From positions 62,001 to 126,000 of the forward strand of contig NZ_LGIU01000091.1 of the NCBI RefSeq assembly GCF_001187915.1: a DNA stretch of 64,000 nt. Reading direction: 5' to 3'. Both the position numbers and the translations under genes were made by a program. Shown here piece after piece: positions 7,738 through 15,234 of the stretch. How positions within the stretch are numbered: the stretch's first letter is position 1; every line of letters begins with the position of its first letter. This stretch comes from Arthrobacter sp. RIT-PI-e. GTDB lineage: Bacteria > Actinomycetota > Actinomycetes > Actinomycetales > Micrococcaceae. The notes under the pieces were generated by a model. The model ran no database searches and was not told where the DNA came from. It saw only the letters and a list, made by a program, of their open reading frames with translations.

Positions 7738-9196
7738 CGGAGGCCCCGGCCGTCCGTGCCTCGTAGCGTGAGCGCCAGCGCGCGTTCATGGGGTAGAGGC
7801 CGTCCACGCCGTGGCCCTGCTGGACCATCTCGGCGATGAACTCCTCCTCGCGTTCCTGGGTCAGGGCGTCCTCCGCGAGCTCCTGTGCCAGGTGGGGCGG
7901 GATGACGAGGATGCCGTCGGAGTCGGCGACGATGATGTCCCCGGGCTGGACCGTGGTCCCGCCGCAGGCGATGGTGACATCGGTGTCCCAGGGGATGTGC
8001 CGTCGGCCGAGGACTGCCGGGTGCGGGTTCGCGTAGTAGGTGGGGATGTCCATGGCCGAGACCAGGGCGAAGTCGCGGACGCCGCCGTCGGTGATGATCG
8101 CCGCGGCGCCCCGGACCTGGGCGCGCAGGGCGAGGATGTCCCCGATGGTCCCGGTGCCCTTCTCGCCGCGGGCCTCCATGACGAGGATCTCTCCTTCGTT
8201 GACGGAGTCGATCGCCCGCTTCTGGGCGTTGTACCCGCCGCCGTGGGACTCGAAGAGGTCCTCGCGGTTCGGCACGTACCGCAGGGTGCGGGCCAGACCC
8301 ACGACGCGCCGGTCGGGGCGGGTGGTGTGCAGGCCGTCGATGCTGACGTTGTCGAGGCCGCGCTTGCGCAGCAGGGAGGACAGGGTGGCGGTCGCCACGG
8401 ATTCCAGGGCGTTCCGCAGTTCGACGGTGAGGACCGGGGTGGGGGCCGGCAACCCTGCCGCTTCGCGGGAGCCGAAGGCCTCCTCGCGCTGGACGTCGTC
8501 CGTCCTCGGGCGGGCACCGAAGTCCTCCAGCGGCGTCGTACCCTCGGTGGCCGTGGTGCTCAGGCGTCCGGTGGTCAGCCGTCCGTCGACGGTGGTGACC
8601 TCGACGTCGACGGTGTCGCCGGGGACGGCGACCGACGCCCCTGCCGGGGTGCCGGTGAGGATGATGTCCCCGGGTTCGAGGGTCAGCAGCTGGGAGAGGT
8701 CGGCGACGAGCCGCGCGAAGGGGAAGAGCAGGTCCGCGGTGGTGTCGTCCTGGACGAGGACGCCGTTGTGCCAGGTGCGCAGACGCAGTGCCGCAGGATC
8801 GACGTCGTCGGCCGGGAGCAGTCCTGGTCCCACGGGGGTGAAGCCGTCCCCGCCCTTCGAGCGGAGGTTGGAGCCCTTGTCGGCGTGGCGGAGGTCGTAG
8901 ACCCCGAGGTCGTTGCCTGCCGTCACCCAGGCGACATGCTTCCAGGCGTCGTCCACGCGCACCCGGCGCGCAGGGGACCCGATGACCAGCGCGATCTCCC
9001 CCTCGAACGCGAGCAGCTCACACCCCGCGGGACGTTCGACGACCGACCCCGTCAGGGCCAGCGAGGACGACGGCTTGAGGAAGTAGGACGGCTGGTCGGG
9101 GGTGCGGCCGCGCTGCGCGGCCCGGCTGGGGTAGTTGATGTGCACGGCGATGACCTTGCCCGCCGCACCCAGCACATCCTGTATCACGTCCTGCAT
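7730..9196 (-). CDS. hpaG: Two-domain FAH-family isomerase/decarboxylase (HpaG-like) fused to an RraA-like domain
   Basis: A 488-residue fusion starting at the ATG at 9196 (AGGAG seven bases upstream). Residues about 15-225 form a fumarylacetoacetate-hydrolase domain (AFEGEIALVIG metal-ligand strand; ILTGTPAGASVAVPGDTV). After a linker, residues about 265-470 form an RraA/demethylmenaquinone-methyltransferase-like domain (AAAIITDGGVRDFALV, with the Arg-Asp of RraA-type aldolases and decarboxylases; PGDIIVADSDGILVIP). Enterobacterial HpaG has two FAH repeats for OPET decarboxylation and HHDD isomerisation. Here the second repeat is replaced by RraA, a fold known for 2-oxoacid decarboxylase and aldolase activity. 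No separate HpaF-type isomerase gene is seen. The role in CHM/OPET processing is inferred from operon position. It is the first gene of the operon. Confidence 0.82.
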   Translation of the reverse strand: MQDVIQDVLGAAGKVIAVHINYPSRAAQRGRTPDQPSYFLKPSSSLALTGSVVERPAGCELLAFEGEIALVIGSPARRVRVDDAWKHVAWVTAGNDLGVYDLRHADKGSNLRSKGGDGFTPVGPGLLPADDVDPAALRLRTWHNGVLVQDDTTADLLFPFARLVADLSQLLTLEPGDIILTGTPAGASVAVPGDTVDVEVTTVDGRLTTGRLSTTATEGTTPLEDFGARPRTDDVQREEAFGSREAAGLPAPTPVLTVELRNALESVATATLSSLLRKRGLDNVSIDGLHTTRPDRRVVGLARTLRYVPNREDLFESHGGGYNAQKRAIDSVNEGEILVMEARGEKGTGTIGDILALRAQVRGAAAIITDGGVRDFALVSAMDIPTYYANPHPAVLGRRHIPWDTDVTIACGGTTVQPGDIIVADSDGILVIPPHLAQELAEDALTQEREEEFIAEMVQQGHGVDGLYPMNARWRSRYEARTAGASDD

Positions 9197-9231
9197 GGTC
9201 CGCTCCTTTGGGAATCCGATCAAATACTAAA

Positions 9232-9241
9232 TCGTATACGA
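9232..9241. promoter_or_regulatory. Predicted GntR operator upstream of the hpa operon
   Basis: TCGTATACGA is a perfect 10-bp palindrome, 36 bp before the hpaG start, and matches the FadR-subfamily pattern T-x-GT-AT-AC-x-A. On the minus strand a TAGTAT box lies just downstream, so a bound repressor would cover a promoter. The regulator at 7066-7737 is the natural candidate. Confidence 0.6.
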
Positions 9242-9303
9242 ACTGTAGGAGGTGATCCGGGCCCCGTCAACAGCTCGTCCCCGGACGGTGCCACCGGTGC
9301 GGA

Positions 9304-9350
9304 ACTGTTGCCCCCGTCACAGGTGGGACGTACGATTCGAGTGCAACAGT
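9304..9350. repeat. 8-bp inverted repeat ACTGTTGC/GCAACAGT in the divergent promoter region
   Basis: Perfect 8-bp arms at 9304-9311 and 9343-9350 are separated by 31 bp, within the 217-bp gap between the divergent hpa operon and the hydroxylase gene. It could be a pair of half-sites for a dimeric regulator such as the IclR protein; spacing makes a simple RNA terminator unlikely. Confidence 0.4.
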
Positions 9351-9360
9351 GGAACTCGTC

Positions 9361-9375
9361 GTTCGCATATAGAAC
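9361..9375. promoter_or_regulatory. Possible IclR-type box before the hydroxylase gene
   Basis: GTTCGCATATAGAAC is a 15-bp imperfect palindrome (GTTC/GAAC ends), 39 bp before the hydroxylase start. IclR regulators of aromatic catabolism such as PcaR bind 15-bp GTTC-led imperfect palindromes, and an IclR gene follows the hydroxylase. The match is suggestive only. Confidence 0.35.
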
Positions 9376-9413
9376 AGATAGCGGTCCACACCACGATGAA
9401 GTGAGGAAAGCCC

Positions 9414-11333
9414 GTGCAATTCCACCACCACGGTTATGTCTCCGGTGAGCCGCGTCTCCGTCCCGTAGCCGGGGTCGGGGTGGGCCGTCCGGAGAGCCTG
9501 CCCGACGAGGTCGACGTGCTGATCGTCGGCACCGGGCCGGCCGGCATGATCACCGCCGCCCAGCTCTCGCAGTTCCCCGGCATCACGACGCGCCTCGTGG
9601 AACGTCGACCGCAGAGGCTGGCCATCGGTCAGGCCGACGGCATCCAGGCGCGCAGCGTGGAGACCTTCCAGGCGTTCGGGTTCGCCCAGCGGATCACCGA
9701 TGAGGCCTACAGGATCGCCGAGATGGCGTTCTGGAAGCCCGACGGCGAGGATTCCTCACGCATCGTGCGGACCGCCAGGGTCGAGGACGATCCCACGGGC
9801 ATCAGCGAGTTCCCGCACCTGATCGTCAACCAGGCCCGGGTGCTGGACTACTTCGCGGAGTTCATGAAGAACTCGCCCACGCGGATGGAGCCCGACTACG
9901 GGTACGAGTTCTCCGGCCTGGAGGTGGACGACGCCGCCGAGTACCCGGTGACGGTGACGTTCACCGGGACGGCGGGGCAGCTCCGGGGCAAGGAACGAGT
10001 GGTGCGCGCCAAGTACGTGGTGGGCGCCGACGGGGCCCGCAGCAAGGTACGCCAGGCCATCGGCTGCACGTTGGCCGGGGACAAGGCCAACCACGCCTGG
10101 GGTGTCATGGACGTCCTGGCGGTCACCGACTTCCCGGACATCCGGCTCAAGTGCGCGATCCAGTCCGGCAATGGTGGGAGCATCCTGCTCATCCCCCGTG
10201 AGGGCGGGCACCTGTTCCGCATGTACGTCGATCTCGGTGAGACGGACCCGGAGGACGACGGGGCCGTGCGGGCCACCACCATCGAGCAGATCGTCGCCAG
10301 GGCCAATGCCATCCTCAGCCCCTACACCCTGGACGTTCGTGACGTGCCCTGGCACAGTGTCTACGAGGTGGGGCACCGGCTCACCGATCGCTTCGACGAC
10401 GTGCTGCCCGAGCAGATCGGTACCCGCACCCCGCGGGTGTTCATCACCGGGGACGCCTGCCACACCCACAGCGCGAAAGCCGGCCAGGGCATGAACGTGT
10501 CCATGCAGGACGGTTTCAACCTCGCCTGGAAACTCGGGCACGTCCTGGAGGGCCGCAGCCCGGAGAGCCTGCTCGCGACGTACTCGGCCGAGCGGCAGGT
10601 CGTGGCGAGGAACCTCATCGACTTCGACAAGCAGTGGTCCACGCTCATGGCCAAGCGCCCCGAGGAGTTCGAGGACCCCTCCGAGCTCGAGGACTTCTAC
10701 GTGCGCACCGCGGAGTTCCCGGCCGGCTTCATGACGCAGTACCAGCCCTCCGTGCTCGTCGCCGGCCCCATGCACCAGGACCTCGCGACGGGCTTCCCGA
10801 TCGGCAAGCGTTTCAAGTCCGCCCCCGTGGTCCGCGTCTGCGACGGCGTCCCGCTGCACCTCGGACACCAGGCCGACGCCGACGGCCGCTGGCGCATCTA
10901 CGTCTTCGCCGACGGCACGACAGAGGGTGCCCCGGGTGGTGTGCCGGCGAGGTTGGCGCGTTTCGCCGACTGGATCACCACGGCTCCCGGCTCACCCCTG
11001 GCGGCCACCCCGCAGGGCGCCGACGTCGACGCCTGGTTCGACGTGAAGGTCGTCTACCAGCAGGACCACGCCCAGGTGGACATCAGCGGGGTGCCGAGGA
11101 TCTTCACACCGGCGGTCGGGCCCTTCGGGCTCACCGACTACGAGAAGGTCTTCGCCGCCGACCCGACCGACGACATCTTCGACCTCCGCGGCCTCGACCG
11201 CTCCGGGGTCGTCGTCGTGGTCCGCCCGGACCAGTACGTCGCCGCCGTGCTGCCCCTGGACGCCACGGGAGACCTCGAGCAGTTCTTCGCAGGGGTCCAC
11301 GCGCCGGCCCACGCCGCGGAGCCGGTCTCCTAG
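9414..11333 (+). CDS. FAD-dependent aromatic hydroxylase, MobA/phenol 2-monooxygenase type
   Basis: A 639-residue class A flavoprotein monooxygenase, the same length as 3-hydroxybenzoate 4-hydroxylase (MobA) and sharing its N-terminus style (residues QFHHHGYVSGEP). Domains: Rossmann FAD site VDVLIVGTGPAGM near residue 40; the second FAD motif VFITGDACHTHSAKAGQGMN with its GD motif; the DG-type motif YVVGADGARSKVR; and a C-terminal thioredoxin-like domain. The start is a GTG at 9414 with GGAAAG upstream. MobA makes protocatechuate from 3-hydroxybenzoate. Next to a homoprotocatechuate operon and with no HpaBC hydroxylase visible, I infer a hydroxyphenylacetate (3- or 4-) hydroxylase giving homoprotocatechuate, but 3-hydroxybenzoate remains possible. 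The iclR gene starts one base after its stop. Confidence 0.85.
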   Translation: MQFHHHGYVSGEPRLRPVAGVGVGRPESLPDEVDVLIVGTGPAGMITAAQLSQFPGITTRLVERRPQRLAIGQADGIQARSVETFQAFGFAQRITDEAYRIAEMAFWKPDGEDSSRIVRTARVEDDPTGISEFPHLIVNQARVLDYFAEFMKNSPTRMEPDYGYEFSGLEVDDAAEYPVTVTFTGTAGQLRGKERVVRAKYVVGADGARSKVRQAIGCTLAGDKANHAWGVMDVLAVTDFPDIRLKCAIQSGNGGSILLIPREGGHLFRMYVDLGETDPEDDGAVRATTIEQIVARANAILSPYTLDVRDVPWHSVYEVGHRLTDRFDDVLPEQIGTRTPRVFITGDACHTHSAKAGQGMNVSMQDGFNLAWKLGHVLEGRSPESLLATYSAERQVVARNLIDFDKQWSTLMAKRPEEFEDPSELEDFYVRTAEFPAGFMTQYQPSVLVAGPMHQDLATGFPIGKRFKSAPVVRVCDGVPLHLGHQADADGRWRIYVFADGTTEGAPGGVPARLARFADWITTAPGSPLAATPQGADVDAWFDVKVVYQQDHAQVDISGVPRIFTPAVGPFGLTDYEKVFAADPTDDIFDLRGLDRSGVVVVVRPDQYVAAVLPLDATGDLEQFFAGVHAPAHAAEPVS

Positions 11334-11334
11334 G

Positions 11335-12078
11335 ATGAACCGTGTGACCGTCGCGACCAGCCCCCCGGACCCGGTGCCGACGAGGACCGCGCCGCAGAGC
11401 CAGACGCTCTCCCGCGGGATCCGTGCCCTCGAGGTCCTCGCCGCGTCCTCCCGGGCCATGTCGATCTCCGAGGTGGCAGGAGCGCTCGAGGTGCACCGCT
11501 CGATCGCCTACCGGATCCTGCGGACCCTGGAGGACCACGGCCTCGTGCAGCGCGACACGGCCGGATGCTTCCATCCGGGACCGGGACTGGCCGGTCTCGC
11601 CCGCGGGGTGGCACGGGACCTGCAGTCCGTCGCACGACCGGAGCTGACCGTCCTCGCGGCGTCGTTGCAGATGACGGCGTTCATCGCCGTGTGGGACCGG
11701 CGCGAGTGCGTGACGCTGATGGCGGTCGAACCACCGCACGGCGAGGGCACGCTGGTGCAGCGTCCCGGATCCCGGCACTCCTTCGGTGCCGGGGCGCCGG
11801 GCATGGCAATCCAGGCGGCGCTGGGCGAGCACGAGTGGGCACGGCTCTCGGCGGACGAGCCCTACCGGGAGGAATCCCGGCTGGCCGCCCGGAACGGGTA
11901 CGCCTCCAGTTCCGACGAGGTCATCCCGGGGGTGAGTTCCGTGGCCGCCGCCGTCCACGTACCGGGGCGTCCGCCGGCCGCCCTGGCCGTCGTCTACCTC
12001 AACGACGACCGGCCCACGGGGCCCATCGGTGCGGAGGTCGTCCGCGCCGCGCACGCCATCGAGCGGCAGCTGCACTGA
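11335..12078 (+). CDS. IclR-family transcriptional regulator
   Basis: A 247-residue IclR regulator: winged helix at about residues 25-85 (SISEVAGALEVHRSIAYRIL) and a C-terminal effector domain (FGAGAPGMAIQAALG; later SVAAAVHVPGRPPAALAVVY). It begins one base after the hydroxylase stop, so the two are translationally coupled and it probably controls that hydroxylase, possibly through the box at 9361-9375. The aromatic substrate of the hydroxylase is the obvious candidate effector. Slightly poor conservation near the end of the effector domain does not suggest decay. Confidence 0.85.
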   Translation: MNRVTVATSPPDPVPTRTAPQSQTLSRGIRALEVLAASSRAMSISEVAGALEVHRSIAYRILRTLEDHGLVQRDTAGCFHPGPGLAGLARGVARDLQSVARPELTVLAASLQMTAFIAVWDRRECVTLMAVEPPHGEGTLVQRPGSRHSFGAGAPGMAIQAALGEHEWARLSADEPYREESRLAARNGYASSSDEVIPGVSSVAAAVHVPGRPPAALAVVYLNDDRPTGPIGAEVVRAAHAIERQLH

Positions 12079-12309
12079 ACGGTGTCGCCCCGGTGCGCAC
12101 CGGCGTCCCGGCCGTCGGCATCCGCGCGACGGCCTCCGCCGGGCCCCGCCCGTGGGCGCGGGCCGACGTGCGACCAGGGCGTTCGTCTCCGTGGCCGTGC
12201 CCTGATCGTCGGTGGTGACGGGCCCGGACGGCAGGACGGTCGCAACGGTGCGAAAATGGTGCCACCCGGTATGCCGTGCCATGCCGCGCGAGGCAGGGAA
12301 GGAGCAGCG

Positions 12310-13278
12310 GTGCCGACTTCACAGGATCCCGTCGAGACGACGGACGGCCCGGACCTGACGGAATCCATCGAGGAGTGGTCGCGACTGTCCTCGCGTTCGT
12401 TCGTGCCACTGACCTGCACGACGACGTCGGCGGCCAGTTTCCGCGGTGGGATGCTGACGCGGGCGGCCGGGAAGGTCAGCATCGCGCACCTGCGCTTCAG
12501 CCCCCATGTCGTGGAGCGCGGCCCGATCGTCGCCGGGGACGCAGGGACCGGCAGGTACAAGGTCGGCGTGCAGCTGGATGGGCGCGCGACGGTGGAGCAG
12601 GACGGCAACCGCGCGCACCTCGGTGCGGGGGACATGGTCCTCTACGACACCTCCGCACCCTACCGGCTGGAGTTCCCCGACACCTCGCGGGTCCTGGTCC
12701 TGATGTTCGATCACGGGGCGTTGGACCTGCCACCGAACGCGGTCAGCCAGCTGCGGGCGCACCGGCTCGGTCCCGAGCAACCGGTCCACCGCATGGTGGG
12801 TTCCTTCCTGTCCTCGTTGGCCGAGAACCTGCAGGAACTGACGGGGATGACCGGGCAGCGGATGGGGAACACGGCGTTGGACCTGCTGACGACGTCGTTG
12901 AACCGCGAACTCGACGGGCAGGCCCTGGTCTCCTCGGACGAGAAGGAGCGGTTGCGCGCGAGGGTCCACGACTACATCGAGGCCCACCTGGCGGATCCTG
13001 ACCTGAATCCGGCGATGATCGCGCAGGCCCACTACCTGTCGGTGCGACGTCTGCACCAGGTCTTCCACGACGAGGGAACCACGGTGTCGGCGTGGATCCG
13101 CACCCGCAGGCTGGAGCGCTGTCGCCGGGCGCTGGAGGACCCGGTGAGCGCCCGGATGCCGGTGGCGCGGCTTGCCGCCCGGTGGGGTTTCACCGACGGA
13201 GCGCACTTCTCCCGGATCTTCCGGACTGCGTACGGGGTGACCCCGTCGCAGGTCCGGTCGCAGGCCTCGTCGGGCTGA
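12310..13278 (+). CDS. AraC-family regulator, FeaR-like
   Basis: A 322-residue regulator starting at GTG 12310, six bases after GGAG; codons farther upstream give only low-complexity sequence. The N-terminal half is an AraC-type cupin sensor (GRATVEQDGNRAHLGAGDMV). Residues about 220-320 carry two HTH motifs, ending with AHFSRIFRTAYGVTPSQ. The arrangement resembles FeaR, the activator of aromatic-amine oxidation genes in enterobacteria, and the next genes are an aldehyde dehydrogenase and a copper amine oxidase. It likely activates them in response to an aromatic amine or aldehyde. Two related regulators occur at 29439-30404 and 36194-37147. The 231 bp before it (12079-12309) show no convincing gene. 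Confidence 0.85.
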   Translation: MPTSQDPVETTDGPDLTESIEEWSRLSSRSFVPLTCTTTSAASFRGGMLTRAAGKVSIAHLRFSPHVVERGPIVAGDAGTGRYKVGVQLDGRATVEQDGNRAHLGAGDMVLYDTSAPYRLEFPDTSRVLVLMFDHGALDLPPNAVSQLRAHRLGPEQPVHRMVGSFLSSLAENLQELTGMTGQRMGNTALDLLTTSLNRELDGQALVSSDEKERLRARVHDYIEAHLADPDLNPAMIAQAHYLSVRRLHQVFHDEGTTVSAWIRTRRLERCRRALEDPVSARMPVARLAARWGFTDGAHFSRIFRTAYGVTPSQVRSQASSG

Positions 13279-13343
13279 GACCTCTCCGCCGTCCGCGTCC
13301 CCGGCGGAGCCCGGGGGTGCACCGTTCGGCGTCGCGTCGTCGG

Positions 13344-13377
13344 CCGGCCGGGCGGAGGGATCGCCCCGCCCGGCCGG
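13344..13377. terminator. Strong hairpin between convergent genes (bidirectional terminator)
   Basis: CCGGCCGGGCGG and CCGCCCGGCCGG form a perfect 12-bp GC stem around a 10-base loop between the convergent araC and aldehyde dehydrogenase genes. No T tract, as is common in high-GC actinobacteria. Confidence 0.7.
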
Positions 13378-13395
13378 TGACCTGCGGCTGCGCGC

Positions 13396-14832
13396 TCAGC
13401 CGTCGATGACCTGGGGTGCGCCGAGGTGCTTGAGGCCCTCGACGCCGAACTCCAGACCGTAGCCGGACTGCTTCGCGCCACCGAAGGGCACGCGCGGGTC
13501 GATGGTGCCGTGCTTGTTGATCCACACCGTGCCGGCCTCGATCCTGGCGGCCACCTCCCGGGCCCTGACCGGATCGGAGGACCACACCGAGGCCCCGAGG
13601 CCGACCTCGAGTCCGTTGGCCATGGCGATCGCCTCGTCGACGGTCGAGTACCTGATGATCGGCAGGGCGGGCCCGAACTGCTCCTGTGCCACCAGGGCGT
13701 CGGTGTTCGCGATGTCGGCCACCAGTGTGGTGGGGTAGAAGTACCCGGGGCGTGCGGTGTCGGGATCCCCGCCGATCAGCACCCGTGATCCCGAGGCCTT
13801 GGCCTGCTCCACGAGGTCGGCGACGATGTCGTACTGGGCCCGGTTCTGCAGGGGTCCCAGGACGTTCGCCTCGTCCAGGCCGATCCCCATCGGCATGGTC
13901 CCGGCGATGGCGACGAGGGCCTCGCACACCTCGGAGTAGACGTCCTCGTGCACGTAGAGGCGTTTGAGGGCTGCGCAGGTCTGCCCGGTGTTGATGAAGG
14001 CACCCCAGAACAGGCCCTCGGCGATGGCTGCGGGGTCGACGTCGGGCAGGACGATCCCCGCGTCGTTGCCACCGAGTTCCAGGGTGAGGCGTTTGACGGT
14101 GTCGGCCGAGGACCGGATGATCGCCTTGCCGGTGGCTGTCGACCCGGTGAACATGATCTTGTCGACCAGCGGGTGGGAGGACAGGCCCTCGCCGATCTCG
14201 CGGCCTCCGGCGACGACGTGGAGGACCTCCTCGGGGATGGCCAGGTGCAGGACCTTCACCAGTGCCAGGACCGACAGCGGTGTGTACTCCGAGGGCTTCA
14301 TCACGACGGTGTTGCCCATGCGCAGCGCCGGTGCCAGCTGCCAGACGGAGATCATCATGGGCCAGTTCCACGGTCCGATCGCCCCGACGACACCCAGGGG
14401 GCGGTAATGCAGCTCCGCCGTGGAACCGTTCTCCTCCACCAGGATCTCCGGCTCCAGTTCGAGCCCGGCGGTGGCACGCAACCAGGCCGCACAGGCCCCC
14501 ACCTCGAAGCGGGCGTTGGGTCCGTTCAGCGGCTTCCCCTGTTCCCTGCTGAGCAGTTCGGCCAGCGCAGCGGCATTGGCGTCCAGGGCGTCCGCCGCCG
14601 CGACGAGGAGCGCCGACCGTTCGGCATGGCCGCGGGCCGCCCAGGCGGGCTGGGCGGCGCGGGCAGTGGTGACGGCCGCTTCGAGGTCGTCCACGGTGTG
14701 CTCGGGGGCGTGGGCGACGAGTTCCTCGGTGGCGGGGTCCAGGATGGGGCGTCCACCGTCGGAGGCCTCGATGGCGGCCAGCAGCTCGGCCGCGGTCGCG
14801 TAGGTGGGCGAGGTCAGGGTTTCGGCGGTCAT
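13396..14832 (-). CDS. Aldehyde dehydrogenase, probably for arylacetaldehydes
   Basis: A 478-residue aldehyde dehydrogenase starting at ATG 14832 with AGGAG upstream. Catalytic Cys286 (NTGQTCAALKRLYV), the Glu of LELGGNDAGIVL and the oxyanion Asn of GPWNWPMMISVW are all present. It is divergent from the copper amine oxidase gene and convergent with the FeaR-like regulator. This is the usual company of phenylacetaldehyde/hydroxyphenylacetaldehyde dehydrogenases (FeaB role), which convert the amine oxidase product to an arylacetate. Sequence alone does not separate it from succinate-semialdehyde or betaine-aldehyde dehydrogenases of the same class, so the substrate is inferred from context. Confidence 0.82.
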   Translation of the reverse strand: MTAETLTSPTYATAAELLAAIEASDGGRPILDPATEELVAHAPEHTVDDLEAAVTTARAAQPAWAARGHAERSALLVAAADALDANAAALAELLSREQGKPLNGPNARFEVGACAAWLRATAGLELEPEILVEENGSTAELHYRPLGVVGAIGPWNWPMMISVWQLAPALRMGNTVVMKPSEYTPLSVLALVKVLHLAIPEEVLHVVAGGREIGEGLSSHPLVDKIMFTGSTATGKAIIRSSADTVKRLTLELGGNDAGIVLPDVDPAAIAEGLFWGAFINTGQTCAALKRLYVHEDVYSEVCEALVAIAGTMPMGIGLDEANVLGPLQNRAQYDIVADLVEQAKASGSRVLIGGDPDTARPGYFYPTTLVADIANTDALVAQEQFGPALPIIRYSTVDEAIAMANGLEVGLGASVWSSDPVRAREVAARIEAGTVWINKHGTIDPRVPFGGAKQSGYGLEFGVEGLKHLGAPQVIDG

Positions 14833-15234
14833 GGTGCGTCTCCTCGTTGAAGAACCGGTGGGTGCGCGACGGAGGGCGTCCCCGGTGTCATGTCCCACCG
14901 GTCCTTCCGTCTCGTGTTCCTACTGTGCGCGGCGTCACACCCCGGGGGTTAGGACCGTAGCGCCCGGGTTCTTGACATTGCGCGCACGACTTCGGCCACG
15001 ACGGTGGTGACAGCACGGTGAGCCCGTCGGTGTACGTGGTGCACGTGGGTGCCTGCCGGTGCACCGTGGGTGCCGTGGCGGGCCGGAGGTTTGTCTTTCC
15101 GCGCACGGCGATCACCATTTCGGGAAGGAACCCGGACGGGTCAAGGACATCGGCTGTACTTCTCGTCACGATGGGGGGAATCATCCGTCGAGGCCGCTGA
15201 GCGCGGCCGGGTCGCTTTCCCCTGGAGGACAGTC
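14833..15234. other. 402-bp divergent intergenic region (aldehyde dehydrogenase / amine oxidase)
   Basis: This gap separates divergent aldehyde dehydrogenase and amine oxidase genes and must hold both promoters. A TTGACA hexamer lies at about 14973 but no matching -10 box follows at the normal distance. No convincing small gene, RNA or strong palindrome was seen. The FeaR-like protein is the expected binder. Confidence 0.5.

Noticed and set aside
15049-15234. Upstream extension of the amine oxidase to 15049
   Set aside because: The extra 62 residues resemble nothing and the ATG at 15235 has a good GGAGG site.
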